A stretch of DNA of 64,000 nt, taken from contig NW_027488366.1 of the NCBI RefSeq assembly GCF_051014445.1, positions 28,228,001 through 28,292,000 of the forward strand, read 5' to 3'. Origin of the DNA: Colletes latitarsis (taxonomy: Eukaryota; Arthropoda; Insecta; Hymenoptera; Colletidae). This document shows, one piece after another, positions 34,827 through 47,035 of the stretch (the first letter of the stretch is position 1; every line of letters begins with the position of its first letter). The notes under the pieces are model-generated. The model made no database searches, was not told the DNA's origin, and saw nothing but the letters and a program-made list of their open reading frames with translations. Made by a program: the position numbers and the translations under genes.

Positions 34827-37800
34827 CCCTCATCAGACTCATACTTTCGCATTCTTCACATACTTGTTGAACAGATCCTGGGTTTTTTCTGGTTTGGATC
34901 ACGAAGTAGTGTGGTACCACACTGAAACAGTCCATTACACCTGGTTTCGCTCAATATTTTAGAGGATAACGCATGTTAGGTCTAGGTTAGGTCTGGGATT
35001 TGCTCTCATCAGGCTCATTCTTTCGCATATTTCTCATACTTGATGGCTAGATCCTGGGCTTTTTCTGGATTGCATCACGTAGTAATGTAGTACCACACTG
35101 AAACAGTCAATGAAACCTGGTTTCCATCAATATTTTAGAGGACAACGCAAGTTAGGTCTAGGTAAGGCCTGAGATTTTCACTGATCAGACTCATACTTTC
35201 GCATCCTTCACATACTTGTTGAACGGATTCTGGGTTTTTTCTGGTTTGGATCACGTAGTAATGTGGTACCACACTGAAACGGTCAATAAACCTGGTTTCG
35301 ATCAATATTTTAGAGGATAACGCAAGTTAGGTCTGGGATAGGTCTGGGATTTGCCCACATCAGGCTCATACTTTCGCGTTTTTCACATACTTGTTGAACA
35401 GATGATGGGTTTTTTCTGGTTTGGGTCACGTAGTAGTGTGGTACCACACTGAAACAGTCGATTAAACCTGGCTTCGATCAATATTTTAGTGGATAACGCA
35501 TGTTAGGTCTAGGTTAGGACTGGGATTTTCACTCATCAGACTCATACTTTCGCATTCTTCACATACTTGTTGAACTGATCCTGGGTTTTTTCTGGTTTGG
35601 ATCACGTAGTAATGTGGTACCACACTGAAACAGTCGATTAAACCTGGTTTCGATCAATATTTTAGAGGATAACGCATGTTAGGTCTAGGTTAGCCGTGGG
35701 ATTTTCACTCATCAGACTCATACTTTCGCATTCTTCACATGCTTGTTGAACGGATCCTGGGTTTTTTCTGGTTTTGATCACGTAGTAATGTGGTACCACA
35801 CTGAAACAGTCAATGAAACCTGGTTTCCATCAATATTTTAGAGGACAACGCAAGTTAGGTCTGGGATAGGTCTGGGATTTGACCTCATCAGACTCATACT
35901 TTCGCATCCTTCACATACTTGTTGAACGGATTCTGGGTTTTTTCTGGTTTGGATCACGTAGTAATGTGGTACCACACTGAAACAGTCGATTAAACCTGGT
36001 TTCGATCAATATTTTAGAGGATAACGCATGTTAGGTCTAGGTTAGCCCTGGGATTTGCCCTCATCAGACTCATACTTTCGCATTCTTCACATACTTGTTG
36101 AACAGATCCTGGGTTTTTTCTGGTTTGGATCACGAAGTAGTGTGGTACCACACTGAAACAGTCCATTACACCTGGTTTCGCTCAATATTTTAGAGGATAA
36201 CGCATGTTAGGTCTAGGTTAGGTCTGGGATTTGCTCTCATCAGGCTCATTCTTTCGCATATTTCTCATACTTGATGGCTAGATCCTGGGCTTTTTCTGGA
36301 TTGCATCACGTAGTAATGTAGTACCACACTGAAACAGTCAATGAAACCTGGTTTCCATCAATATTTTAGAGGACAACGCAAGTTAGGTCTAGGTAAGGCC
36401 TGAGATTTTCACTGATCAGACTCATACTTTCGCATCCTTCACATACTTGTTGAACGGATTCTGGGTTTTTTCTGGTTTGGATCACGTAGTAATGTGGTAC
36501 CACACTGAAACGGTCAATAAACCTGGTTTCGATCAATATTTTAGAGGATAACGCAAGTTAGGTCTGGGATAGGTCTGGGATTTGCCCACATCAGGCTCAT
36601 ACTTTCGCGTTTTTCACATACTTGTTGAACAGATGATGGGTTTTTTCTGGTTTGGGTCACGTAGTAGTGTGGTACCACACTGAAACAGTCGATTAAACCT
36701 GGTTTCGATCAATATATTAGAGAATAATTCAAGTTAGGTCTAGGTTAGGTCTGGGATTTGCTCTCATCAGGCTCATTCTTTCGCATATTTCTCATACTTG
36801 ATGGCTAGATCCTGGGCTTTTTCTGGATTGCATCACGTAGTAATGTAGTACCACACTGAAACAGTCAATGAAACCTGGTTTCCATCAATATTTTAGAGGA
36901 CAACGCAAGTTAGGTCTAGGTAAGGCCTGAGATTTTCACTGATCAGACTCATACTTTCGCATTCTTCACATGCTTGTTGAACGGATCCTGGGTTTTTTCT
37001 GGTTTTGATCACGTAGTAATGTGGTACCACACTGAAACAGTCAATGAAACCTGGTTTCCATCAATATTTTAGAGGACAACGCAAGTTAGGTCTGGGATAG
37101 GTCTGGGATTTGACCTCATCAGACTCATACTTTCGCACACTTCACATACTCCTTGAACAGATCCTGGGTTATTTTCTGGTTTGGATCACATAGTAATGTG
37201 GTACCACACTGAAACAGTCGATTAAACCAGGTTTCGATCAATATTTTAGAGGATAACGCATGTTAGGTCTAGGTTAGGTCTGGGATTTTCACTCATCAGA
37301 CTCATACTTTTGCATTCTTCACATACTTGTTGAACGGATCCAGGGTTTTTTCTGGTTTGGATCACGTTGTAATGTGGTACCACACTGAAACAGTCGATTA
37401 AACCTGGTTTCGATCAATATTTTTGAGGATAACGCAAGTTAGGTCTGGGATAGGCCGGGGATTTGACCTCATCAGACTCATACTTTCGCACACTTCACAT
37501 ACTCCTTGAACAGATCCTGGGTTTTTTCTGGTTTGGATCACGTAGTAATGTGGTACCACACTGAAACAGTCGATTAAGCCTGGTTTCGATCAATATTTTA
37601 GAGGATAACGCATGTTAGGTCTATGTTAGCCCTGGGATTCTCACTCATCAGACTCATACTTTCGCATTCTTCACATACTTGTTGAACTGATCCTGGGTTT
37701 TTTCTGGCTTGGATCACGTAGTAATGTGGTACCGCACTGAAACAGTCGATTAAACCTGGTTTCGATCAATATTTTAGAGGATAACGCAAGTTAGGTCTGG

Positions 37801-38597
37801 GATAGGTCTGGGATTTGACCTCATCAGACTCATACTTTCGCACACTTCACATACTCCTTGAACAGATCCTGGGTTATTTTCTGGTTTGGATCACATGGTA
37901 ATGTGGTACCACACTGAAACAGTCGATTAAACCTGGTTCGATCAATATTTTAGAGGATAACGCAAGTTAGGTCTGGGATAGGTCTGGGATTTGACCTCAT
38001 CAGACTCATACTTTCGCACACTTCACATACTCCTTGAACAGATCCTGGGTTATTTTCTGGTTTGGATCACATAGTAATGTGGTACCACACTGAAACAGTC
38101 GATTAAACCAGGTTTCGATCAATATTTTAGAGGATAACGCATGTTAGGTCTAGGTTAGGTCTGGGATTTTCACTCATCAGACTCATACTTTTGCATTCTT
38201 CACATACTTGTTGAACGGATCCTGGGTTTTTTCTGGTTTGGATCACGTAGTAATGTGGTACCACACTGAAACAGTCGATTAAACCTGGTTTCGATCAATA
38301 TTTTTGAGGATAACGCAAGTTAGGTCTGGGATAGGTCTGGGATTTGACCTCATCAGACTCATACTTTCGCACACTTCACATACTCCTTGAACAGATCCTG
38401 GGTTTTTTCTGGTTTGGATCACGTAGTAATGTGGTACCGCACTGAAACAGTCGATTAAACCAGGTTTCGATCAATATTTTGGAGGATAACGCATGTTAGG
38501 TCTAGGTTAGGTCTGGGATTTGCTCTCATCAGGCTCATTCTTTCGCATATTTCTCATGCTTGATGGCTAGCTCCTGGGCTTTTTCTGGATTGCATCA
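34736..38597 (+). repeat. Large block X, right version, with internal re-duplication
   Basis: Partner of 28,046-31,380. At about 35.9 kb the sequence jumps back to an earlier point of the block. The segment with CATTACACC and CGCATCCTTCAC at 34.93-35.5 kb therefore recurs at 36.16-36.7 kb, 1,231 bp (7 units less 1 bp) later. The minus-one comes from CGGTCAATAAACC, a one-base deletion also present near 28.59 kb. The series then rejoins the left version at 41 units. Confidence 0.85.
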
Positions 38598-41500
38598 CGT
38601 AGTAATGTAGTACCACACTGAAACAGTCAATGAAACCTGGTTTCCATCAATATTTTAGAGGACAACGCAAGTTAGGTCTAGGTAAGGCCTGAGATTTTCA
38701 CTGATCAGACTCATACTTTCGCATTCTTCACATGCTTGTTGAACGGATCCTGGGTTTTTTCTGGTTTTGATCACGTAGTAATGTGGTACCACACTGAAAC
38801 AGTCAATGAAACCTGGTTTCCATCAATATTTTAGAGGACAACGCAAGTTAGGTCTGGGATAGGTCTGGGATTTGACCTCATCAGACTCATACTTTCGCAC
38901 ACTTCACATACTCCTTGAACAGATCCTGGGTTATTTTCTGGTTTGGATCACATAGTAATGTGGTACCACACTGAAACAGTCGATTAAACCAGGTTTCGAT
39001 CAATATTTTAAAGAATAATTCATGTTAGGTCTAGGTTAGGTCTGGGATTTGCTCTCATCAGGCTCATTCTTTCGCATATTTCTCATACTTGATGGCTAGA
39101 TCCTGGGCTTTTTCTGGATTGCATCACGTAGTAATGAAGTACAACACTGAAACAGTCGATTAAACCTGGTTTCCGTCAATATCTTAGAGGACAACGCAAG
39201 TCAGGTCTGGGATATGTCTGGGATTTGCCCTCATCAGGCTCATACTTTCGCGTTTTTCACATACTTGTTGAACAGATCCTGGGTTTTTTCAGGCTTGGAT
39301 CACGTTGTAGTGTGGTACCACACTGAAACGGTAAATTAAACCTGGTTTCGATCAATATTTTAGAGGATAACGCATGTTAGGTCTAGGTCAGGTCTGGGAT
39401 TTTCACTCATCAGGCTCATACTTTCGCGTTTTTCACATACTTGTTGAACAGGTCCTGGGTTTTTTCTGGTTTGGATCACGTAGTAGTGTGGTACCACACT
39501 GAAACAGTCCATTACACCTGGTTTGGATCAATATTTTAGAGAATAACGCATGTTAGGTCTAGGTTAGGTCTGGGATTTGCCCTCATCAGACTCATACTTT
39601 CGCATTCTTCACATACTTGTTGAACAGATCCTGGGTTTTTTCTGGTTTGGATCACGAAGTAGTGTGGTACCACACTGAAACAGTCCATTAAACCTGGTCT
39701 CGATCAATATTTTAGAGAATAATTCATGTTATGTCTAGGTTAGGTCTGGGATTTGCTCTCATCAGGCTCATTCTTTCGCATATTTCTCATACTTGATGGC
39801 TAGATCCTGGGCTTTTTCTGGATTGCATCACGTAGTAATGTAGTACCACACTGAAACAGTCAATGAAACCTGGTTTCCATCAATATTTTAGAGGACAACG
39901 CAAGTTAGGTCTAGGTAAGGCCTGAGATTTGCCCTCATCAGGCTCATACTTTCGCGTTTTTCACATACTTGTTGAACAGATCATGGGTTTTTTCTGGTTT
40001 CGCTCACGTAGTAATGTGGTACCACACTGAAACAGTCGATCAAACCTCGTTTCGATCAATATTTTAGGGGATAACGCAAGCTAGATCTAGGTAGGGCCTG
40101 GGATTTTCACTGATCAGACTCATACTTTCGCGTTTTTCACATACTTGTTGAACAGATCATGGGTTTTTTCTGGTTTGGATCACGTAGTAATGTGGTACCA
40201 CACTGAAACAGTCAATTAAACCAGGTTTCCATCAATATCTTAGAGGACAACGCAAGCTAGGTCTAGGTAAGGCCTGAGATTTTCACTGATCAGACTCATA
40301 CTTTCGCATTCTTCACATACTTGTTGAACGGATCCTGGGTTTTTTCTGGTTTGGATCACGTAGTAATGTGGTACCACACTGAAACATTCAATTAAACCTG
40401 GTCTTGATAAATATTTTAGAGGATAACGCATGTTAGGTCTGGGTTAGGTCTAGGATTTGCACTCATCAGGCTCATACTTTCGCATATTTCTCATACTTCA
40501 TGGCTGGATCCTGGGCTATTTCTGGATTGGTTCACGTAGTAATGTGGTACCACACTGAAACAGTCAATTAAACCTGGTTTTGATGAATATTTTAGAGAAT
40601 AATTCATGTTAGGTCTAGGTTAGGCCTGGGATTTGCTCTCATCAGGCTCATTCTTTCGCATGTTTCTCATACTAGATGGCTAGATCCTGGGCATTTTCTG
40701 GATTGCATCACGTAGTAATGAAGTACAACACTGAAACACTCAATTAAACCTGGTTTCGATCAATATTATTGAGGATAACGCATGTTAGGTCCAGGTTAGG
40801 CCTGGGATTTTCACTTATCAGGCTCATTCTTTCGCATATTTCTCAAACTTGATGGCTAGATCCTGAGCTTTTTCTGGATTGCATCACGTAGTAATGTGGT
40901 ACAACACTGAAACACTCAATTAAACCTGGTTTCCATCAATATTATTGAGGATAACGCATGTTAGGTCTAGGTTAGGCCTGGGATTTTCACTCATCAGACT
41001 CATACTTTCGCATTCTTCACATACTTGTTGAACGGATCTTGGGTTTTTTCTGGTGTGGATCACGTAGTAATGTGGTACCACACTGAAACAATCAATTAAA
41101 CCTGATCTTGATAAATATTTTAGAGGATAACGCATGTTAGGTTTGGGTTAAGTCTAGGATTTGCCTTCATCAGGCTCATACTTTCGCATATTTCTCATAC
41201 TTGATGTCTAGATCCTGGGCTGTTTCTAGACTGTATCACGTAGTAATGTGGTACCACGCTGAAACAGTCAATTAAACCTGGTTTCGATCAATATTTTAGA
41301 GGATAACGCAAGTTAGGTCTGGCATAGGTCTGGGATTCGCCCTCACCAGACTCATACTTTCGCGTTTTTCACATACTTGTTGACCTGATCGAGGGTTTTT
41401 TCTGCTTTGGATCACGTAGTAAAGTGGTACCACACTGAAACAGTCCATTAAACCTGGTTTGGATCAATATTTTAGAGGATAACGCATGTTAGGTCTAGGT

Positions 41501-41787
41501 TAGCCCTGGGATTATCACTCATCAGACTCATACTTTCGCATTCTTCACATACTTGTTGAACGGATCCTGGGTTTTTTCTGGTTTGGTTCACGTAGTAATG
41601 TGGTACCACACTGAAACATTCAATTAAACCTGATCTTGATAAATATTTGAGAGGATAACGCATGTTAGGTTTGGGTTAAGTCTAGGATTTGCCCTCATCA
41701 GGCTCATACTTTCGCATATTTCTCATACATCATGGCTAGATCCTGGGTTTTTTCTGGTTTGGATCACGTAGTAGTGTGGTACCACAC

Positions 41788-42139
41788 TGAAACAGTCCAT
41801 TAAACATGGTTTGGATCAATATTTTAGAGGATAACGCATCTTAGGTCTGGGTTAGGTCTAAGATTTGCCCTCATCAGGCTCACAGTTTCGCGTTTTTCAC
41901 ATACTTGTTAAACAGATCCTGTGTTTTTTCTGGTTTGGATCACGAAGTAGTGTGGTACCACACTGAAACAGTCCATTAAACATGGTTTGGATCAATATTT
42001 TAGAGGATAACGCATCTTAGGTCTGGGTTAGGTCTAAGATTTGCCCTCATCAGGCTCACAGTTTCGCGTTTTTCACATACTTGTTAAACAGATCCTGTGT
42101 TTTTTCTGGTTTGGATCACGAAGTAGTGTGGGACCACAC
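41788..42139 (+). repeat. Single-unit tandem duplication of a type G unit
   Basis: Two consecutive 176-bp segments are virtually identical: ACATGGTTTGGATC, GCATCTTAGG, CTCACAGTTTCGCG, CTTGTTAAACAG and GATCACGAAGTAGTGTGG. The related blocks at about 34.41-34.59 and 47.26-47.43 kb have one copy. The extra unit therefore arose after this block separated from both. Confidence 0.9.
41918..42093 (+). repeat. Example unit, type G (GCATCTTAGG / CTCACAGTTTCGCG)
   Basis: Unit beginning CCTGTGTTTTTTCTGG with GATCACGAAGTAGTGTGG, then ACATGGTTTGGATC, GATAACGCATCTTAGG, GTCTAAGATTTG and CTCACAGTTTCGCG. These linked variants occur from about 22.6 kb onward. In the 46-62 kb copies the core has changed further to CACAGTTTAGCG, losing the TTCGC motif conserved elsewhere. 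Confidence 0.88.
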
Positions 42140-42395
42140 TGAAACAGTCCATTAAACCTGGTTTCGCTCAATATTTTAGAGGATAACGCATGTTAGGTCT
42201 AGGTTAGGTCTGGGATTTGCTCTCATCAGGCTCATTCTTTCGCATATTTCTCATACTTGATGGCTAGATCCTGGGCTTTTTCTGGATTGCATCACGTAGT
42301 AATGTAGTACCACACTGAAACAGTCGATTAAACCTGGTTTCGATCAATATTTTAGAGGATAACGCATGTTAGGTCTAGGTTAGCCCTGGGATTTT

Positions 42396-45300
42396 CACTC
42401 ATCAGACTCATACTTTCGCATTCTTCACATACTTGTTGAACTGATCCTGGGTTTTTTCTGGTTTGGATCACGTAGTAATGTGGTACCACACTGAAACAGT
42501 CGATTAAACCTGGTTTCGACCAATATTTTAGAGGATAACGCATGTTTGTCCTAGGTAAGGCCTGGGATCTTCATTTATCAGACTCATACTTTCGCATTCT
42601 TCACATACTTGTTGAACGGATCCTGGGTTTTTTCTGGTTTGGATCACGTCGTAATGTGGGATCACACTGAAACAGTCAATTAAACCTGGTTTCGATCAAT
42701 ATTTTAAAGAATAATTCATGTTAGGTCTAGGTTAGGTCTGGGATTTGCTCTCATCAGGCTCATTCTTTCGCATATTTCTCATACTTGATGGCTAGATCCT
42801 GGGTTTTTTCTAGATTGCATCACGTAGTAATGAAGTGCAACACTGAAACAGTCGATTAAACCTGGTTTCCATCAATATCTTAGAGGACAACGCAAGTCAG
42901 GTCTGGGATATGTCTGGGATTTGCCCTCATCAGGCTCATACTTTCGCGTTTTTCACATACTTGTTGAACAGATCCTGGGTTTTTTCAGGTTTGGATCACG
43001 TTGTAGTGTGGTACCACACTGAAACGGTAAATTAAACCTGGTTTCGATCAATATTTTAGAGGATAACGCAAGTTAGGTCTGGGATAGGTCTGGGATTTGC
43101 CCTCATCAGGCTCATACTTTCGCATTCTTCACATACTTGTTGAACTGATCCTGGGTTTTTTCTGGTTTGGATCACGTAGTAATGTGGTACCACACTGAAA
43201 CAGTCGATTAAACCTGGTTTCGATCAATATTTTAGAGGATAACGCATGTTAGGTCTAGGTTAGCCCTGGGATTTGCCCTCATCAGACTCATACTTTCGCA
43301 TTCTTCACATACTTGTTGAACAGATCCTGGGTTTTTTCTGGTTTGGATCACGAAGTAGTGTGGTACCACACTGAAACAGTCCATTAAACCTGGTTTCGCT
43401 CAATATTTTAGAGGATAACGCATGTTAGGTCTAGGTTAGGTCTGGGATTTGCTCTCATCAGGCTCATTCTTTCGCATATTTCTCATACTTGATGGCTAGA
43501 TCCTGGGCTTTTTCTGGATTGCATCACGTAGTAATGTAGTACCACACTGAAACAGTCAATGAAACCTGGTTTCCATCAATATTTTAGAGGACAACGCAAG
43601 TTAGGTCTAGGTAAGGCCTGAGATTTTCACTGATCAGACTCATACTTTCGCATCCTTCACATACTTGTTGAACGGATTCTGGGTTTTTTCTGGTTTGGAT
43701 CACGTAGTAATGTGGTACCACACTGAAACGGTCAATAAACCTGGTTTCGATCAATATTTTAGAGGATAACGCAAGTTAGGTCTGGGATAGGTCTGGGATT
43801 TGCCCACATCAGGCTCATACTTTCGCGTTTTTCACATACTTGTTGAACAGATGATGGGTTTTTTCTGGTTTGGGTCACGTAGTAGTGTGATACCACACTG
43901 AAACAGTCGATTAAACCTGGCTTCGATCAATATTTTAGTGGATAACGCATGTTAGGTCTAGGTTAGCACTGGGATTTTCACTCATCAGACTCATACTTTC
44001 GCATTCTTCACATACTTGTTGAACTGATCCTGGGTTTTTTCTGGTTTGGATCACGTAGTAATGTGGTACCACACTGAAACAGTCGATTAAACCTGGTTTC
44101 GATCAATATTTTAGAGGATAACGCATGTTAGGTCTAGGTTAGCCGTGGGATTTTCACTCATCAGACTCATACTTTCGCACACTTCACATACTCCTTGAAC
44201 AGATCCTGGGTTATTTTCTGGTTTGGATCACATAGTAATGTGGTACCACACTGAAGCAGTCGATTAAACCAGGTTTCGATCAATATTTTAGAGGATAACG
44301 CATGTTAGGTCTAGGTTAGGCCTGGGATTTTCACTCATCAGACTCATACTTTCGCATTCTTCACATACTTGTTGAACGGATCCTGGGTTTTTTCTGGTTT
44401 GGATCACGTAGTAATGTGGGACCACACTGAAACATTCAATGAAACCTGGTCTGGATAAATATTTTAGAGGATAACGCATCTTAGGTCTGGGTTAGGCCTG
44501 GGATTTGCCCTCATCAGGCTCATACTTTCGCATGTTTCTCATACTTCATGGCTAGATCCTGGGCTGTTTCTGGATTGTATCACGTAGTAATGTGGTACCA
44601 CGCTGAAACAGTCAATTAAACCTGGTTTCGATTAATATTTTAGAGGATAACGCATGTTAGGTCTAGGTTAGGGCTGGGATTTGCTCTCATCAGGCTCATT
44701 CTTTCGCATATTTCTCATACTTGATGGCTAGATCCTGGGCTTTTCCTGGATTGCATCACGTAGTAATGTAGTACCACACTGAAACAGTCAATGAAACCTG
44801 GTTTCCATCAATGTTTTAGAGGACGACGCAAGTTAGGTCTAGGTAAGGCCTGAGATTTTCACTGACCAGACTCATACTTTCGCATTCTTCACATACTTGT
44901 TGAACGGATCCTGGGTTTTTTCTAGTTTGGATCACGCAGTAATGTGGTACCACACTGAAACATTCAATTAAACCTGGTCTTGATAAATATTTTAGAGGAT
45001 AACGCAAGTTAGGTCTGGGATAGGTCTAGGATTTGCCCTCATCAGACTCATACTTTCGCATTCTTCACATACTTGTTGAACGGATCCTGGGTTATTTCTG
45101 GTTTGGAACATGTAGTAATGTTGGACCACACTGAAACAGTCAATTAAACCTGGTTTCGATCAATATTTTAGAGAATAATTCATGTTAGGTCTAGGTTAGG
45201 TCCGGGATTTGCTCTCATCAGGCTCATTCTTTCGCATATTTCTCATACATGTTGAACAGATCCTGGGTTTTTTCTGGTTTGGATCACGTAGTAATGTTGG

Positions 45301-46268
45301 ACCACACTGAAGCAATCAATTAAACCTGGTCTTGATAAATATTTTAGAGGATAACGCATGTTAGGTCTGGGTTAGGTCTAGGATTTGCCCTCATCAGGCT
45401 CATACTTTCGCATATTTCTCATACTTCAAGGCTAGACCCTGGGCTGTTTCTGGATTGTATCACGTAGTAATGTGGTACCACGCTGAAACAGACGATTAAA
45501 CCAGGATTCGATCAATATTTTTGAGGATAACGCATGTTAGGTCTAGGTTAGGCCTGGGATTTTCACTCATCAGACTCATACTTTCGCATTCTTCACATAC
45601 TTGTTGAACAGATCCTGGGTTTTTTCTGGTTTGGATCACGAAGCAGTGTGGTACCACACTGAAACAGTCCATTAAACCTGGTTTCGCTCAATATTTTAGA
45701 GGATAACGCATGTAAAGTCTAGGTTAGGTCTGGGAATTGCTCTCATCAGGCTCATTCTTTCGCATATTTCTCATACTTGATGGCTAGATCCTGGGTATTT
45801 TCTAATTTGGATCACGTAGTAATGTGGTACCACACTGAAACAGTCGATTAAACCTGGTTTCGATCAATATTTTAGAGGATAACGCATGATAAGTCTGCGA
45901 TTGGTCTGGGATTTGACCTCATCAGACTCATACTTTCGCACACTTCACATACTCGTTGAACAGATCCTGGGCTATTTTCTGGTTTGGATCACATAGTAAT
46001 GTGGTACCACACTGAAACAGACGATTAAACCAGGTTTCGATCAATATTTTTGAGGATAACGCATGTTAGGTCTAGGTTAGGCCTGGGATTTTCACTCATC
46101 AGACTCATACTTTCGCATTCTTCACATACTTGTTGAACGGATCCTGGGTTTTTTCTGGTTTGGATCACGTAGTAATGTGGGACCACACTGAAACAGCCAG
46201 TTAAACCTGGTTTCGATCAATATTTTAGAGAATAATTCATGTTAGGTCTAGGTTAGGTCTGGGATTTG
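42396..46268 (+). repeat. Large block Y, left version
   Basis: About 22 units recurring at 47.67-51.90 kb. The displacement is 5,457 bp (31 units plus 1) at 41.64 kb, 5,281 (30 plus 1) at 42.35 kb and 5,634 (32 plus 2) from about 43.0 to 46.2 kb. Its first part, 42.66-44.15 kb, also resembles about 27.0-29.0 kb, so Y was itself built from older block X sequence. Markers are TGGACCACACTGAAGCAATC, CTTCAAGGCTAGACCCTGGG, GATAAGTCTGCGATTGG and CAGCCAGTTAAACC. Confidence 0.87.
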
Positions 46269-47035
46269 CCCTCATCAGGCTCATACTTTCGCATATTTCT
46301 CATACTTCAAGGCTAGACCCTGGGCTGTTTCTGAAATGTATCACGTAGTAATGTGGTACCACGCTGAAACAGTCCATTAAACCTGGTTTCGCTCAATATT
46401 TTAGAGGATAACGCATGTTAGGTCTAGGTTAGGTCTAGGATTTGCCCTCATCAGGCTCATACTTTCGCATATATCTCATACTTCATGGCTAGATCCTGGG
46501 CTGTTTCTGGATTGTATCAGGTAGTAAAGTGGTACCACACTGAAACATTCAATGAAACCTGGTCTGGATAAATATTTTAGAGGATAACGCATCTTAGGTC
46601 TGGGTTAGGTCTAAGATTTGCCCTCATCAGTCTCACAGTTTAGCGTTTTTCACATACTTCTTGAACAGATCCTGGGCTTTCTCTGGTATGGATCACGAAG
46701 TAGTGTGGTACCACACTGAAACAGTCCATTAAACCTGGTTTCGCTCAATATTTTAGAGGATAACGCATGTTAGGTCTAGGTTAGGTCTGGTATTTGCTCC
46801 CATCAGGCTCATTCTTTCGCATGTTTCTCATACATGATGGCTAGATCCTGGGCTTTTTCTGGATTGCATCACGTAGTAATGAAGTACAACACTGAAACAG
46901 TCAATTAAACCTGGTTTCCATCAATATTCTAGAGGACAACGCATGTTAGGTCTAGGTTAGGCCTGGGATTTGCCCTCATCAGGGTCATACTGTCGCAGTT
47001 TTAACATACTTGTTGAACGGATCCTGGGTTTTTTC
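46269..47035 (+). repeat. Junction segment shared with the 53-62 kb family
   Basis: About four units. ATGTATCACG after GTTTCTGA (46,331) matches 52,494. GTATCAGGTAGTAAAGTGG, CACAGTTTAGCG, CATACATGATGG and CTGTCGCAG match 53.7-54.25 kb at 7,220 bp (41 units plus 4), and again near 57.8-58.3 and 61.5-62.0 kb. At about 47,035, after TTTTTTCAGGCTTGGTTCACG, the sequence switches to the 41.6-kb family. Confidence 0.83.

Larger units (their letters stand above)
39010..42395 (+). repeat. 42-unit displacement block, copy 2, with one extra unit
   Basis: Partner of 31,617-34,826. Just left of it, 38,597-39,009 repeats sequence from about 36.85-37.25 kb (CACATGCTTG, GGTTTTGATCACG, CACACTTCACATACTCC). 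The block then begins at TTTTAAAGAATAATTC. Near its right end one type G unit is doubled, so the final displacement is 43 units plus 1. Confidence 0.88.
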
